From Undaria pinnatifida (taxonomy: Eukaryota > Sar > Phaeophyceae > Laminariales > Alariaceae): 64,000 nucleotides of DNA. Made by a program: the position numbers and the translations under genes. A model generated the notes under the pieces. The model did not search any database. It was not told the DNA's origin and saw only the letters and a list, made by a program, of their open reading frames with translations. Below, one piece after another: positions 10,658-19,914 of the stretch. The stretch covers positions 15,620,702-15,684,701 of the forward strand of contig JABAKD010000023.1 in the NCBI GenBank assembly GCA_012845835.1. Direction: 5' to 3'. Each line of letters starts with the position of its first letter. Positions within the stretch are counted from its first letter, which is position 1.

Positions 10658-11625
10658 TCCGCACCGCCCAGCACCCCACCGCAGCGCTATAGCTCGCAGC
10701 AACGCAGCGCCGTGCAGTGCCCTGCGATGCCCTGCAGCTCTCGCTTAGCAGAGCGCAGCGCTGTGCTTTGACGTGTTTTGCCGCTTTGCCATGCTGCGTG
10801 CTTTGCGGTACTTTTATCAGTTCGTACATGCCAGTAACATTCATTCGCAGTATCATCCCACGTACCGGTAATAAGTTTGTACATAATACGTTGTTGGATC
10901 ACAACGCACCTTCAGCTCAGGTCAGCCCGCCCAGCACCCCACCGCAGCGCTATAGCTCGCAGCAACGCAGCGCCGTGCAGTGCCCTGCGATGCCCTGCAG
11001 CTCTCGCTTAGCAGAGCGCAGCGCTGTGCTTTGACGTGCTTTGCCGCTTTGCCATGCTGCGTGCTTTGCGGTACTTTTATTAGTTCGTACCTGCCAGTAA
11101 CATTCATTCGCAGTATCATCCCACGCACCGGTACTACTAGACAAATAAGTTTATACATACTACGTTGTTGGATCACAACGCACCCCCAGCTCAGGTCAGC
11201 CGGGTTATATATAGCTCAGCAGTGCAGCGCGGCATAGCGCGTGCCGTGCCTTGCCCTTCGTTTTGCGGTGTTGTGTCGTGCGGCGCTGTGCGTTCTTTTG
11301 AACATACAGCAAGCAGTAGTACCAGGTATGATACAGGTACCAGGTACCATTTTAAAACTAATTTTCAAGGACGTCAGCCGTGAGTTTGACGAATTTCAGG
11401 TCATTACTCATCTTGGCAAGCTGCGTTGTTGGTACTCGTAATATACTATATGAGTGAGTTTTTATTTGGAGGTGTCTTATTTTTTGTCCACTATAATGGT
11501 AAGTATTGGCATTTACACTTTAGGTGGAGAATTTTTTATGTACGTGCCGTGTGCTCATCACACGTACAACTGCCGTTCAGAACGTGACATCAACAAGCAT
11601 CTAGCGCAGGGCAATTAGCTCTGCA
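10658..11625 (+). repeat. Higher-order tandem repeat, second block
   Basis: Units A3 (10664-10926) and A4 (10927-11190) are followed by a second B segment that restarts with the same TATATATAGCTCAGCAGTGC. The B segment is split by about 180 bp at 11352-11535 containing repeat R1. After that it resumes with ATGTACGTGCCGTGTGCTCA as in the first block. Confidence 0.88.
11352..11535 (+). mobile_element. R1-bearing insertion in B segment
   Basis: Compared with the first block, where GGTACCATTTA runs directly into TCATGTACGTGCC, the second block has about 180 extra bases beginning with TTTTAAAACTAATTTTCAAG and ending with GAATTTTTT. The first block acts as the empty site. The sequence includes R1 (11352-11463). 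An exact target duplication is not clear, so the mechanism is unknown. Confidence 0.65.
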
Positions 11626-11721
11626 CAAACACCTCTTGGCAACATTATTTCACCGCTCCAGCTTTTCTTTGCTTTCTCCAACACTTTATTGGTTCTGCCA
11701 TTTCGTCAATTGTTGCATAAT

Positions 11722-12142
11722 TTTCGTTTTTCATTTTTTTCTTTGTTCATTTTCTACCACTCCGTTAAATTTGATTCGTTCGAACTCGTTTTTCATGTTC
11801 TTAACATTTTCTAACCTTTTTTTTTTCAACTCTTTTATTCCAAATTACTTTTGTTTTTGGGAGTTGAACTTGCAACTTTGTTTCTTCGGGAGCTAAAAAT
11901 GTCTTTTAAAGGACGTCCATGCGAGGGAGTTGAAATTGCATTTTAGTAGACGTCCATGCGAGCTTTTTTGTAATGCGCCCAAGGGCACACAGCACAAGGC
12001 AACAACAGGAGCAAGCTTAAGCTGGGGGCCAGTTATGACAATTAGTGTATTTTTTTCGTTTTTCAGTTGTTTTCTCGTTCATTTTCTACTATCTCCTTTA
12101 AATTTGATTCGTTTGAACTCGTTTTTCATCTTCTGAACACTT
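11722..12142 (+). repeat. Duplicated T-rich ~90-bp block
   Basis: Bases 11722-11815 and 12050-12142 share TTTTCGTTTTTCA, then TTAAATTTGATTCGTT, then GAACTCGTTTTTCAT. The spacer contains ACGTCCATGCGAG twice (11912-11960). No gene was seen in this T-rich stretch. Confidence 0.75.
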
Positions 12143-12148
12143 ACAATT

Positions 12149-13062
12149 GGTTCAGCTTTTCTTTGATTTCTTGCTTTGAGTTTCAACCATTCAACCGGTC
12201 GTACTCACAGCTGACGTTTTCCAAATTTATATAAAATGTACTCCGGAGTATATCAATTCTTTAAAGAAGATATTTTTTTCCCCGATGACGCCTGGATTCA
12301 ACTAACGAAAACCAGGCTTATAAGCGGACAGTCTGTCTACTAGACCACAAAGTCACATTGCTATCTAATTTCTTTTTTGACAAATAAATATCGATTTTTC
12401 ATGAGGATCATTTTCTTTCGATGACACCCGGATTCGAACCAGCGAAGGCCACCAGGATTATACGCGGACAGTCTATGTCCTAGACCACAATATGTCACAG
12501 TAGCAGTGGTGTATCTACCTGGTCCAGTAGTACTACCATTTTTTACCAAAAAATAAACATCATTTTTTTCATGATCATTTTTTTTCTCATATGACCCCTG
12601 GATTCAACCAAAGAACACCAGGCTTATAAGTGGACAGTCTATCTACTAGAAGGCCACAAAGTCACGTTGATATCTATTTATTTTTTTATGAGAATCATTT
12701 TCTTTCCCCGATGACGCCGGGATTCGAACCTACGAGAAGACCTTGAGGCTTATAGTAGTACATACCGGTACTACTACACCATTTTCCCCCACGCAAAGTA
12801 CCCCCGTACCGCCGATCAGAACGTAACACCGGTACCAAAAGCACACAACACAGCTGAGCACAACAACAAGGCAATTTGCGTTGCACAAGCAGCTCTTGGC
12901 ATTATCAAATCGATGTCCGCACCAAATCGTGGGCCCCTTCTTTCTGTCCCGTTCACATGTTTTTAGTTGCATTCTTCCTTGCCTTGCACGAGCGTAGCGG
13001 GCGGCGTTCAGCCGCCCGCGAGCGAAGCCCTTGTATGTATATATTGTAGGACGTGATCTGAT
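12149..13062. repeat. Left arm of 3.9-kb foldback
   Basis: This arm is the inverse of 13590-16040. It begins GGTTCAGCTTTTCTTTGATT, matched by AATCAAAGAAAAGCTTGACC at the far end of the right arm, and its inner edge CCCTTGTATGTATATA is matched near 13595-13625. Along it are an inverted R2 copy, four tRNA-like units and a segment (12783-12905) with CGTACCGCCGATCAGAACG. It lacks the insertions seen in the right arm, so it approximates the older form. Confidence 0.85.
12281..12770 (-). repeat. Four tRNA-like SINE units (minus strand)
   Basis: Units lie at about 12281-12360, 12419-12499, 12591-12669 and 12709-12770. Read on the minus strand, each runs TGACNTTGTGGTCTAGTAGA (A-box-like), CTTATAAGCCTGG, then GGTTCGAATCC-like (B box) and GTCATCGGGGAAAAA. 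Ends TGAC/GTCA could pair as an acceptor stem, and length is ~72 nt, as in a tRNA. The anticodon arm does not pair well and no unit is a clean functional tRNA. They look like a tRNA-derived SINE head repeated with short A-rich tails. Confidence 0.75.
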
Positions 13063-13077
13063 CCCAAATAGACATTA

Positions 13078-13571
13078 CAGTAGCGGCTACGGTTTAAGAG
13101 AGGTCCGTGCCAGCCAAGTTTCCCTCTCTTAAATCCGGCTTTCTGTTATACTGTGTTGGCTGCGGTATAAGATAATATTCTCTTAAATCATATTCACTCT
13201 CGCGGAAGGTCGCACAGGTGTGGCAAATGCGATGCATCTCGCTGGTCCCGAGCGGGTCCACCACACCACAAATGCCATGGAGGTACTGCCCGCAGACGCC
13301 TCTGCATTGGTGACTTGTGAACTCGGTGGGCCTGGTGTGTGGTCGGGAACAGCTGTGCAGCGACTGCCCGCTGCGCAGGGCATGGTGTCTGCAGCTGTGT
13401 GTGGCGCGTGTGATGGCTATGTGGTGTGATTTCCAGCAGCTCGATTTAAGAGAAAATCCTAGACATAAGACCAGTTCTCTCTTGAATCAATTTTGGTCGT
13501 GCCAGCCAGTGCACCTCTCTTGAACCCGTACTTTCTCTTGAACATTTTCTCTTAAACCGTAGCCGCTACTG
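13078..13571. mobile_element. TA-flanked MITE, copy 2
   Basis: A 494-bp element begins CAGTAGCGGCTACGGTTTAA and ends in its inverse ...GCCGCTACTG, flanked by TA at 13076-13077 and 13572-13573. Interior TCTCTTAAA/TTTAAGAGA blocks match copies 1 and 3. It sits in the central loop of the foldback. A frame at 13220-13429 is open but shows no motif. Confidence 0.85.
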
Positions 13572-13738
13572 TAGACAAATATGCAAATATGCAACCATAC
13601 ATATATGTATATAATACAAGGGCTCCGCTCCAAGGGCCGCCCACTACGCTTGCGCAAGGCAAGGAAGAACGCAACTAAAAACATGTAAAGGGGGCAGAAA
13701 GGAGAGGCCCGTGGTTTGGTGCGAACAGCGATTTGATA

Positions 13739-14764
13739 CAGTAGCGGCTACGGTTTATGAGAGGGTCGGTACAAGCAAATTTCTCTCTCTTAAATCCGGC
13801 TTTCTCTTACACCGTCTCGGCTACGGTAAAAGAGAATATTCTCTTAGAATGATATACGATTGAAGAGAATATTCTCTCAAAATGATATACGATTGAAGAG
13901 AATATTCTCTTATACCGTAGCCAAATCGAAAGCGCGCCAGAGAGAGACGCTCTTGTCCGAACTATATCAGATATGGCATAGGAGGTCGTATAGAGTGTAT
14001 CATTCAATGTCGCGTACCGCAGCAAGCGTTACAACGTCGGGCTACCTCCAAACACCGCCCATTCTCTTGGTTGGCAAGCACGTGGACCCAAGTACGTGGT
14101 GCGCTTTTGGTGGATCAGCGCTTGGGAAATAAATCATCGTCGTGTCATGCGATGCACATTTTGCACGTGGACACGCAAAGTCGGTACATTTTTTTTTTTT
14201 TTTATCCTCCGGCGGATGGGGAAAAATGAAGCTTTAGCTCACCACACTTCCACGTATTTTCATACGCGTCGTGCAAAGTCGGTACAGTAGTGGTTTTGTT
14301 GTTGTTTTATAGGTGTGTTTCATGCTCGCACCTCTTCTAGAAGGGCAACACGAGGCTACGAATGCACCAGCACTCAAGCAAGACGCACCCGTTTACACAC
14401 TGCACCCCTTACTCCCACCGTACCCTCAACACAACACCCTCAACCTCTCATCCCATCGATTTAACCCCCCGACAAAACACGAGTCAACGAAGAAAAAAAA
14501 CTTCACACTATCAAGACATCACTCGCCCTACAAATAACACAAACCCAAGAAACTAACGCTACCCTCGCGACCTGTCAGCCTGAACACAATCTGTGTGTGT
14601 GATGTGTGTGTCCACGTGGTTTCCAAATGGTTCGATTTAAGAGAAAATCTCGAAAGCAATAGGAATTCTCTCTTAAATCGATTTTGATTGGTACAAGCCC
14701 ATTCCTCTCTCTTAAATCAGTGCTTTCTCGTAAAAAAAGTTATCTTAAACCATAGCCGCGACTG
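13739..14764. mobile_element. TA-flanked MITE, copy 3, with empty-site proof
   Basis: A 1026-bp element begins CAGTAGCGGCTACGGTTTAT and ends ...CATAGCCGCGACTG, with TA at 13737-13738 and 14765-14766. The left foldback arm, read inverted, has GATTTGATAATGCC at this place. The right arm has GATTTGATA, then the element, then TAATGCC. This is exactly an insertion with TA duplication. It contains three AAGAGAATATTCTCT cores and a poly(A) retroposon (14189-14272). No transposase frame is present, so it needs an enzyme from elsewhere. Confidence 0.92.
14189..14272 (-). mobile_element. Mini poly(A) retroposon, copy 1
   Basis: On the minus strand this is about 69 nt ending CATCCGCCGGAGGAT followed by a 15-A tail. 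It is flanked by a perfect 14-bp direct repeat GCAAAGTCGGTACA (14175-14188 and 14273-14286). Poly(A) plus a long target duplication indicates LINE-type retroposition. The RNA could form the hairpin GCGTAT-GAAA-ATACGT. The second copy is at 60637-60733. The source RNA is not recognised. Confidence 0.85.
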
Positions 14765-14894
14765 TAATGCCAAAAGCTGCTTGTGCAGAGCAAATTGCCC
14801 TGTTGTGCTCAGCTGTGCTGTGTGCTTTTGTTACCGGTGTTACGTTCTGATCGGCAGTACGGGGGTACTTTGCGTGGGGGAAAACACGGGGTGC

Positions 14895-15165
14895 CGTGAA
14901 AGATCAAATACGTGAGGAAAAAGACAAAACAAGAAAAAAAGTAGTACACAACCCGTATTATACCCGGTGTTGCTCCATGTTCGAAAGAAAGCATACAGCG
15001 CAGCACGAGAAAGCACCGCAGCGAAGGGCACACGGCACCGGACCGCACAGCACGGCTCCGCACGGCGCTACGCTGCGCTGCTGGGCTGTATAAAGCCGGA
15101 CTGATCTGAGCTGGGCGTGCATTGTGATCCAACAGCGTAGTACCTGATGGTATGTACAAACCTGG
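14895..15165 (-). repeat. Inverted copy of A/B tandem unit
   Basis: Reverse-strand sequence matches parts of the 9.9-11.6 kb units: GTACATACCATCAGGTACTA, then the TTGTTGGATCACAATGC-like end, AGCTCAGATCAGTCC, and GGTGCCGTGTGCCCTTCGCT from the B segment. It is absent from the left arm between GCGTGGGGGAAAA and TGGTGTAGTAGTACC, so it entered the right arm later or was lost from the left. Confidence 0.65.
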
Positions 15166-15950
15166 TGTAGTAGTACCGGTATGTACTATAAGCCTCGAGG
15201 TCTTCTCGTTGGTTCGAATCCCGGTGTTATCGGGGAAAAAAAATATCCTTACGAAAAAAATAGATATCAATGTGACTTTGTGGTCTTCTAGTAGATAGAC
15301 CGTCCGCTTATGAGCCTGGTTTTCGTTGGTTGAATCCAGGGGTCATGAAAAAAAAAATCCTCACCAAAAAATCTATACCAGGTACGTCGTATATATTTGT
15401 AAAAGAATACGAGGGTACTGGGGTAGATACACCACTGCTGCTGTGACATATTGTGGTTTTATACATACCATAGACTGTTCGCTTATAAGCCTGGTTTTCG
15501 TTGGTTGAATCCAGGTGCCATCGGGAAAAAAATGAATCCTCTTACAAAAATCGATATACGTTAAATGTAAAATTGGAAAAATACTGTGAGTACGACCGAT
15601 TGAATGGTTGACACTTAACTTCGCAAGCTGCGTGGTACATCTATGTTTCGCTAATATACAGTAGTAGTTGCACATAAAAGAATAGTACTGGTAGATACCA
15701 CTGCTGCTGTGACATGGTGGTCTAGTAAATAGACTGTCCGTCTATAATCCTGGCCTTCGCTGGTTCGAATTTGAGTTGTCATCGGGAAAAAAATGATCCT
15801 CATGAAAAATCGATGCTTGGTATTTATATACTCCGGAGTATATATTTTATTTGTAAAAAAAAAATAAACATCAATGTGACGTTGTGGTCTAGTAGATGGA
15901 CTGTCCGCTTATAAGCTTGGTCTTCGGTGGTTTGAATCTGGGTGTCATCA
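15165..15950 (+). repeat. Five tRNA-like SINE units (plus strand)
   Basis: Units lie at about 15165-15232, 15271-15347, 15443-15523, 15710-15783 and 15875-15950. The last is the best preserved: TGACGTTGTGGTCTAGTAGA, CTTATAAG, GGTGGTTTGAATCTGG, GTGTCA. Most are followed by an A-rich run and ATGATCCTCATGAAAAATCG. The first three correspond in order to units of the left arm. The family resembles tRNA-derived SINEs, with tRNA identity uncertain. Confidence 0.75.
15583..15663 (+). repeat. Dispersed repeat R2, copy 1
   Basis: Contains ACTGTGAGTACGACCGATTG, then AACTTCGCAAGCTGCGTGGT and CGCTAATATAC. It matches 30508-30600 and is inverted near 12187-12225. It shares with R1 the frame GTCAGC-GTGAGT, CTTTGCAAG and TAATATACT, so R1 and R2 are probably one superfamily. 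Confidence 0.65.
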
Positions 15951-16040
15951 GAAACAAAAAAATGATCCCCATAAAAAATCGATATATATTTGTAACATAA
16001 ATAGATCAGGCGGAGCAAGAAATCAAAGAAAAGCTTGACC

Positions 16041-16344
16041 GTTCCGCTAGTAAGCTGGACCGTTCGACCTCTGAGATGCCAAGGATGCACCAACCGAGCG
16101 CTTCAGCAAAAATATATAAGCAAGTCTATGTATATGAAATGTGCATGATGTGTACAAGTGATATCCTACATTATACGTACACGAGAAATGTCCGCATCGG
16201 TATGTATATAAATATGAAAATCCCGTCTCCAATGCGGGGAGGTTCCGTCTCTGATTTCTTGTGTTTTCCTTTCGAAAAACTATTTTTCCTCGTCGTCCAC
16301 TCTTTCCCTTGGGCACTGTTGTTTGTTTTCGACTTTCATCACAG
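16041..16344. other. 5' flank/intron of hAT gene
   Basis: No conserved motif. The end, TTTCGACTTTCATCACAG, is a good splice acceptor for the hAT exon that starts at 16345. Earlier hAT exons (BED finger) were not found here. Confidence 0.45.
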
Positions 16345-18899
16345 GGGGGCATTCATCAGCGGGCGAATCGAACGGGGAGTCGATTTTGCAGTACACCAAG
16401 AAGCAAAAGATGACTGACAAGAAGAGATCGTTCGCCGACCTCCGTTACGTCATTTGGTACTGCATCAACCTGAGGCCTAAGCAGATGCGGTTCGACGAGG
16501 GCTTCCAGCTCCTCTTGGGTGCTTTGGCCCCCGAGTACCTCGACACGACAATGGCCAAGCAAACCTTCAACTCGGTCTTGGACAGTCTCCATGACAGGGT
16601 GAAAAAGAACGTCATGGACGAGTTGCGTTCATTCCGTGAGGGGTGTCCGGCCATGGGATACTCTGGAGCGTTGCTTGGCGCCCAGCCAGATTTTACGACT
16701 GCAGCAGGCGAAGAGTACATCACTTTCAGCGTGTCGTACATACGTCACCCGCGTCGCGCTTGCGACACGTGCTTTTCCCGGCACACACCGCGGAAGACAT
16801 ATTGTCCTGGATCGAAGAGGTGAGGCGTGTGGTTGATTAATTTTTTATTTCCGTTTGGCATCTTCAGGAGGAGGGGGGTAAGAGAGTTTTCCATGGACTC
16901 TTGCTGTTTTCGTTGTTCTACTCTCCTACTTTTCAGAGTTGTTGCTTCAAAAGTCCGTCTTGAAGTAAGAGTTGCCCTCAACATTGACCGTTTCCGATTT
17001 TCTGCTAAATTATTTTCTCATGTAAAAAAAGATATATGAAACTAGACGTTTTCGGTACTTCTTATTATCTTATTATACTGCTGATATTTACCTATTTTTT
17101 CATTGTCTAATTGTGCTAATTTGAAGTGTTGAAAATGTCCACGGTCCACTTGCTGTTTCACGCTTGCAAACCCGCAGCTGACCAAGGAGTACTTTGCGGA
17201 TATAATGGGCGAGGGCGTGGAGCCTAGTGATGTCTTCCTTGCGTTTACAGTGGATCAAGGAGGAAACGTTGTTTATGCGTGTAGGGCGTTGCACGTGGAG
17301 GTCAACAAGTGCAACTGCCACCCCCTCAACTCCGCGGTTTTGTGGGCTCTGGGCATTCCCGGTTCTGCAGCGAAATGCAAAAACAAAATGATGGGGGTGC
17401 TCATGAAGAAGCTGGCAGCATGTGTCAGCGTCTGCAGCCACTCGGCTGTCAACAACAAGCTGAAAGACATCCAAACGCAGCTCGAGGAGACCCTCCACGA
17501 AGTCTACGAACTCATCAGGAGAAAAACACGAGGTGATATAGTTAATATTTGTTTTCTTGTTTTTTCTTCTGTCTTTCGCTTCTTGTTTGTTCTTTGGCAA
17601 TTTATTGTACATCCGTCGTCTCGGAACTGAACGTTCTCTATACGAAGTGTCTGGTACTGCTCACGGCTTGGTGTTCCGTTGTCCTTGTTTGAAATTGAAT
17701 AGATTGTTCATGTACAACACAAAAAAACAACAAAATACTAAATACTGAAAAAATGTACACAGTACGACCTCCGCCCTCTGCGATGCTGCCGCACCGTTCG
17801 ACGCTCCACACGACCCTCGCTGCAGAAAAGGTGGACGAGCCAGTTCAAGATGATGGTGCCCCTTCTGGACCTGAAGAAAGCGATCACCGAGTACTTGCGG
17901 CAAATCCCGAACACCGAGCGGAGGCTGACATCCCACGAGTGGGGCGTCACGCACGAGGTGTCCAGCATCTTGGACGGAGTATCCGAGGCCACGATCCGGA
18001 TGCAAGGGGCCAAGGACACCCACGTGATCCAGGCGATCTTCATCATGCGCGAGGTGATCGACATGCTGCAAGAGGACAAGCAGCCGATCCGGGTGCCCGA
18101 CGCCGCCGTGCTGCCCGTCCCAGAGAACGGCATCCCCACGGAGGAGATCGACATGATAGACCTTACCTCGGAAGCGCGACGAGTACGGGATGTACTGCTG
18201 GATGTGATGACAGACAAGGGCGTGGGGCAGGCCTTGCTGAAGGTAGAGCGGGTGTGCGCGTTGCTGGACCCGAGGCGGAAATCACTCGATAAACAACAAC
18301 TCGTGAACGGCTCAGCCACCCTCCGAAGCATCACCGAGGGGGACTTGCAGGAGCTGATCCAGGAGTTCGAAGAGGAAACGCCGCCGCCTGCGCCTTTGCC
18401 AGCGCCGGCGGTAGACGAGGGGCACGCGGAACCTGCACCCAGGAGGAAGAAGCCTTCGAGAACGGAGGGGCGGCGTGCGGCACATGTGGCGGCAGCCGTT
18501 GCTGGCGCTGGCAGCAGTGGGGTCCAGCCTCCGGCTCCCGTCACCACAGGGCGGCGCGTGCTGATCACGCGAGAGCTGTTGGTGTACTTGGCCGAGCCGG
18601 ACCAGATCGACGTGGATGACTTCAACCTTCTGGGCTGACAGCGTATGCCCGACCACGGGCAAGTTCACGTCTCCGGCGGAAATGCTGTATCTAGCATTTC
18701 TAGCTCGGTTGTATCATGGAGTAGAAGCCGCCAGCTGTCAAGCTGAGAGCAATTTTCAGCGCTCGCCCATCTCATTGGTCAGCTGCCCAGCAACATGCTT
18801 GCACGTAAGGTCGAGCGCATGATGTTCGTGCGGCTGAACAGGCACATGGTTGACGAGGTCCGCGAGTTGGGATGCCGCGAAAGCGCAGGCACGAGCTAG
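16345..18899 (+). pseudogene. hAT transposase, spliced and frameshifted
   Basis: hAT-superfamily transposase, a nuclear RNase-H-fold enzyme for cut-and-paste movement. Exons are about 16345-16819, 17178-17532 and 17829-18899. Exon 1 ends ...AEDILSWIEE before GTGAGG. Exon 2 starts after CCCGCAG and holds CNCHPLNSAVLWALG, like the family's CxxH-LNL box. Exon 3 opens RWTSQFKMM, the TRW-S box, and later has VCALLDPRRKS (the LDPR box). The C-terminal dimerisation region (LYLAFLARLYHG, then AESNFSALAHLIGQLPSNML) is split over frames. Three frameshifts are visible, near 16741-16755, 18636 and 18755-18760, and the exon 2/3 border does not keep phase. There is no BED finger at the 5' end. Terminal repeats and a target duplication were not found. 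Probably dead; sequencing error could explain single shifts but hardly all. Confidence 0.85.
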
Positions 18900-19146
18900 A
18901 GTAGCCAAGAGTGCCCAGCAATCGGGGGTGGCGCAGCTGGAGAGGGCAAACATGGTTGTTGACATTGCCTAGAGTTCGCTGTCACGAGATAACGAGAAAC
19001 TAAAGGCCTAACACTATTTTCGTTCATCACTTGCTGGCATCGTGTAGGCGAGCAGCATTGTGGGTGAGGCGGGGAGAACTCGCGACAGTGTGGGTTAAAA
19101 GTGGCAGATGAGAAAGAGGAGTTAGACGCGACTTTTTTTTGCTTTT
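18900..19146. other. 3' flank of hAT pseudogene
   Basis: No gene or terminal repeat was recognised. It leads directly into the tandem repeat at 19147. Confidence 0.4.
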
Positions 19147-19412
19147 CCGGTGGTTGTTGCTTGCATGATACTGCTCAATCCCGATGTGATGAAAAGAAAA
19201 GTAGCATGCCCGCTTGTTGTGCAGGCGCCTTTTTGTTTTTTACCGGTGGTTGTTGCTTGCATGAGACTGCTCAATCCTGATGTAATGAAAAGAGAAGTAG
19301 CTTATTGCCCGCTTGTGTAGGGCCTTTTTTGTTTGATTTTCCGGTGGTTGTTGTTGGAATGAGACTGCTCAATCTCGATGTGATATAGAGGGAATTAGCT
19401 TGCCCGCCTGTG
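19147..19412 (+). repeat. Three tandem ~95-bp units
   Basis: Units begin at 19147, about 19242 and about 19341 with CCGGTGGTTGTTG and contain GACTGCTCAATC-CGATGT and TAGC-TGCCCGC. Spacing is 95-99 bp. They lie just 3' of the hAT pseudogene and might be part of that element, but this cannot be shown. Confidence 0.85.
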
Positions 19413-19439
19413 AGGCACGCACATATCCAACCATTGCCA

Positions 19440-19690
19440 AATACCGGCATTTCTCGTGTTACCGTTTACCGCCAACGGCGGTACCGCCGAAAAACGAAAT
19501 ACCGCCTACCGTCAAGATATTACCGTCGCGTTGCACTACCGCCGAAATATTACCGGCACATTTTGGTTTTACCGTTTCCGTCAAGGTAGTTACCGTCCAA
19601 CAACGAAATACTGACTACCGTCAGCAAAACTACCGGCAAGTGGTAGTACCGCCCGGCCTGCGACCGCCTAAAATATCGTTACCGAACACC
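19440..19690. repeat. TACCG-rich degenerate repeat
   Basis: Many copies of TACCG, in forms such as TACCGCC, TACCGTC and TACCGGC, often followed by GAAATA or AAGATAT, over ~250 bp. Spacing is irregular. This kind of subterminal motif enrichment is seen in some DNA transposon ends, but no terminal repeat was found. Confidence 0.7.
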
Positions 19691-19914
19691 ACCCTGGAAA
19701 AATGTGGGTTTCGTCGAGAGTGGTGTTGCGCACAAACATACGTGAAGGTAGGTGCCGGTGCACCACATGTAGGAATTGGAAAGACGAAAAAAAACGCGAA
19801 TAAGAAGAATGCCTATAATAGGGAGGACAATGGTGTTGTGGATAGGCGACAAAAAAACGAGAATAAAACATGAAGGGAAAACGCGGCTGAAAAAAAAAAA
19901 GAAACTACAAATTG

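Larger units (their letters stand above)
13590..16040. repeat. Right arm of 3.9-kb foldback, with insertions
   Basis: Inverse of 12149-13062. It is interrupted by MITE copy 3 (13739-14764), by about 270 bp related to the A/B tandem units (14895-15165), and by about 400 bp with two further tRNA-like units (15620-16013). Between these it keeps the same order of segments as the left arm, read inverted. Confidence 0.82.

Noticed and set aside
17753-18292. 179-codon plus-strand frame
   Set aside because: Shadow of the hAT exon that reads RWTSQFKMM in the adjacent frame.
17738-18625. 295-codon minus-strand frame, the longest in the window
   Set aside because: Antisense shadow of the hAT third exon; serine/threonine-rich with no domain.
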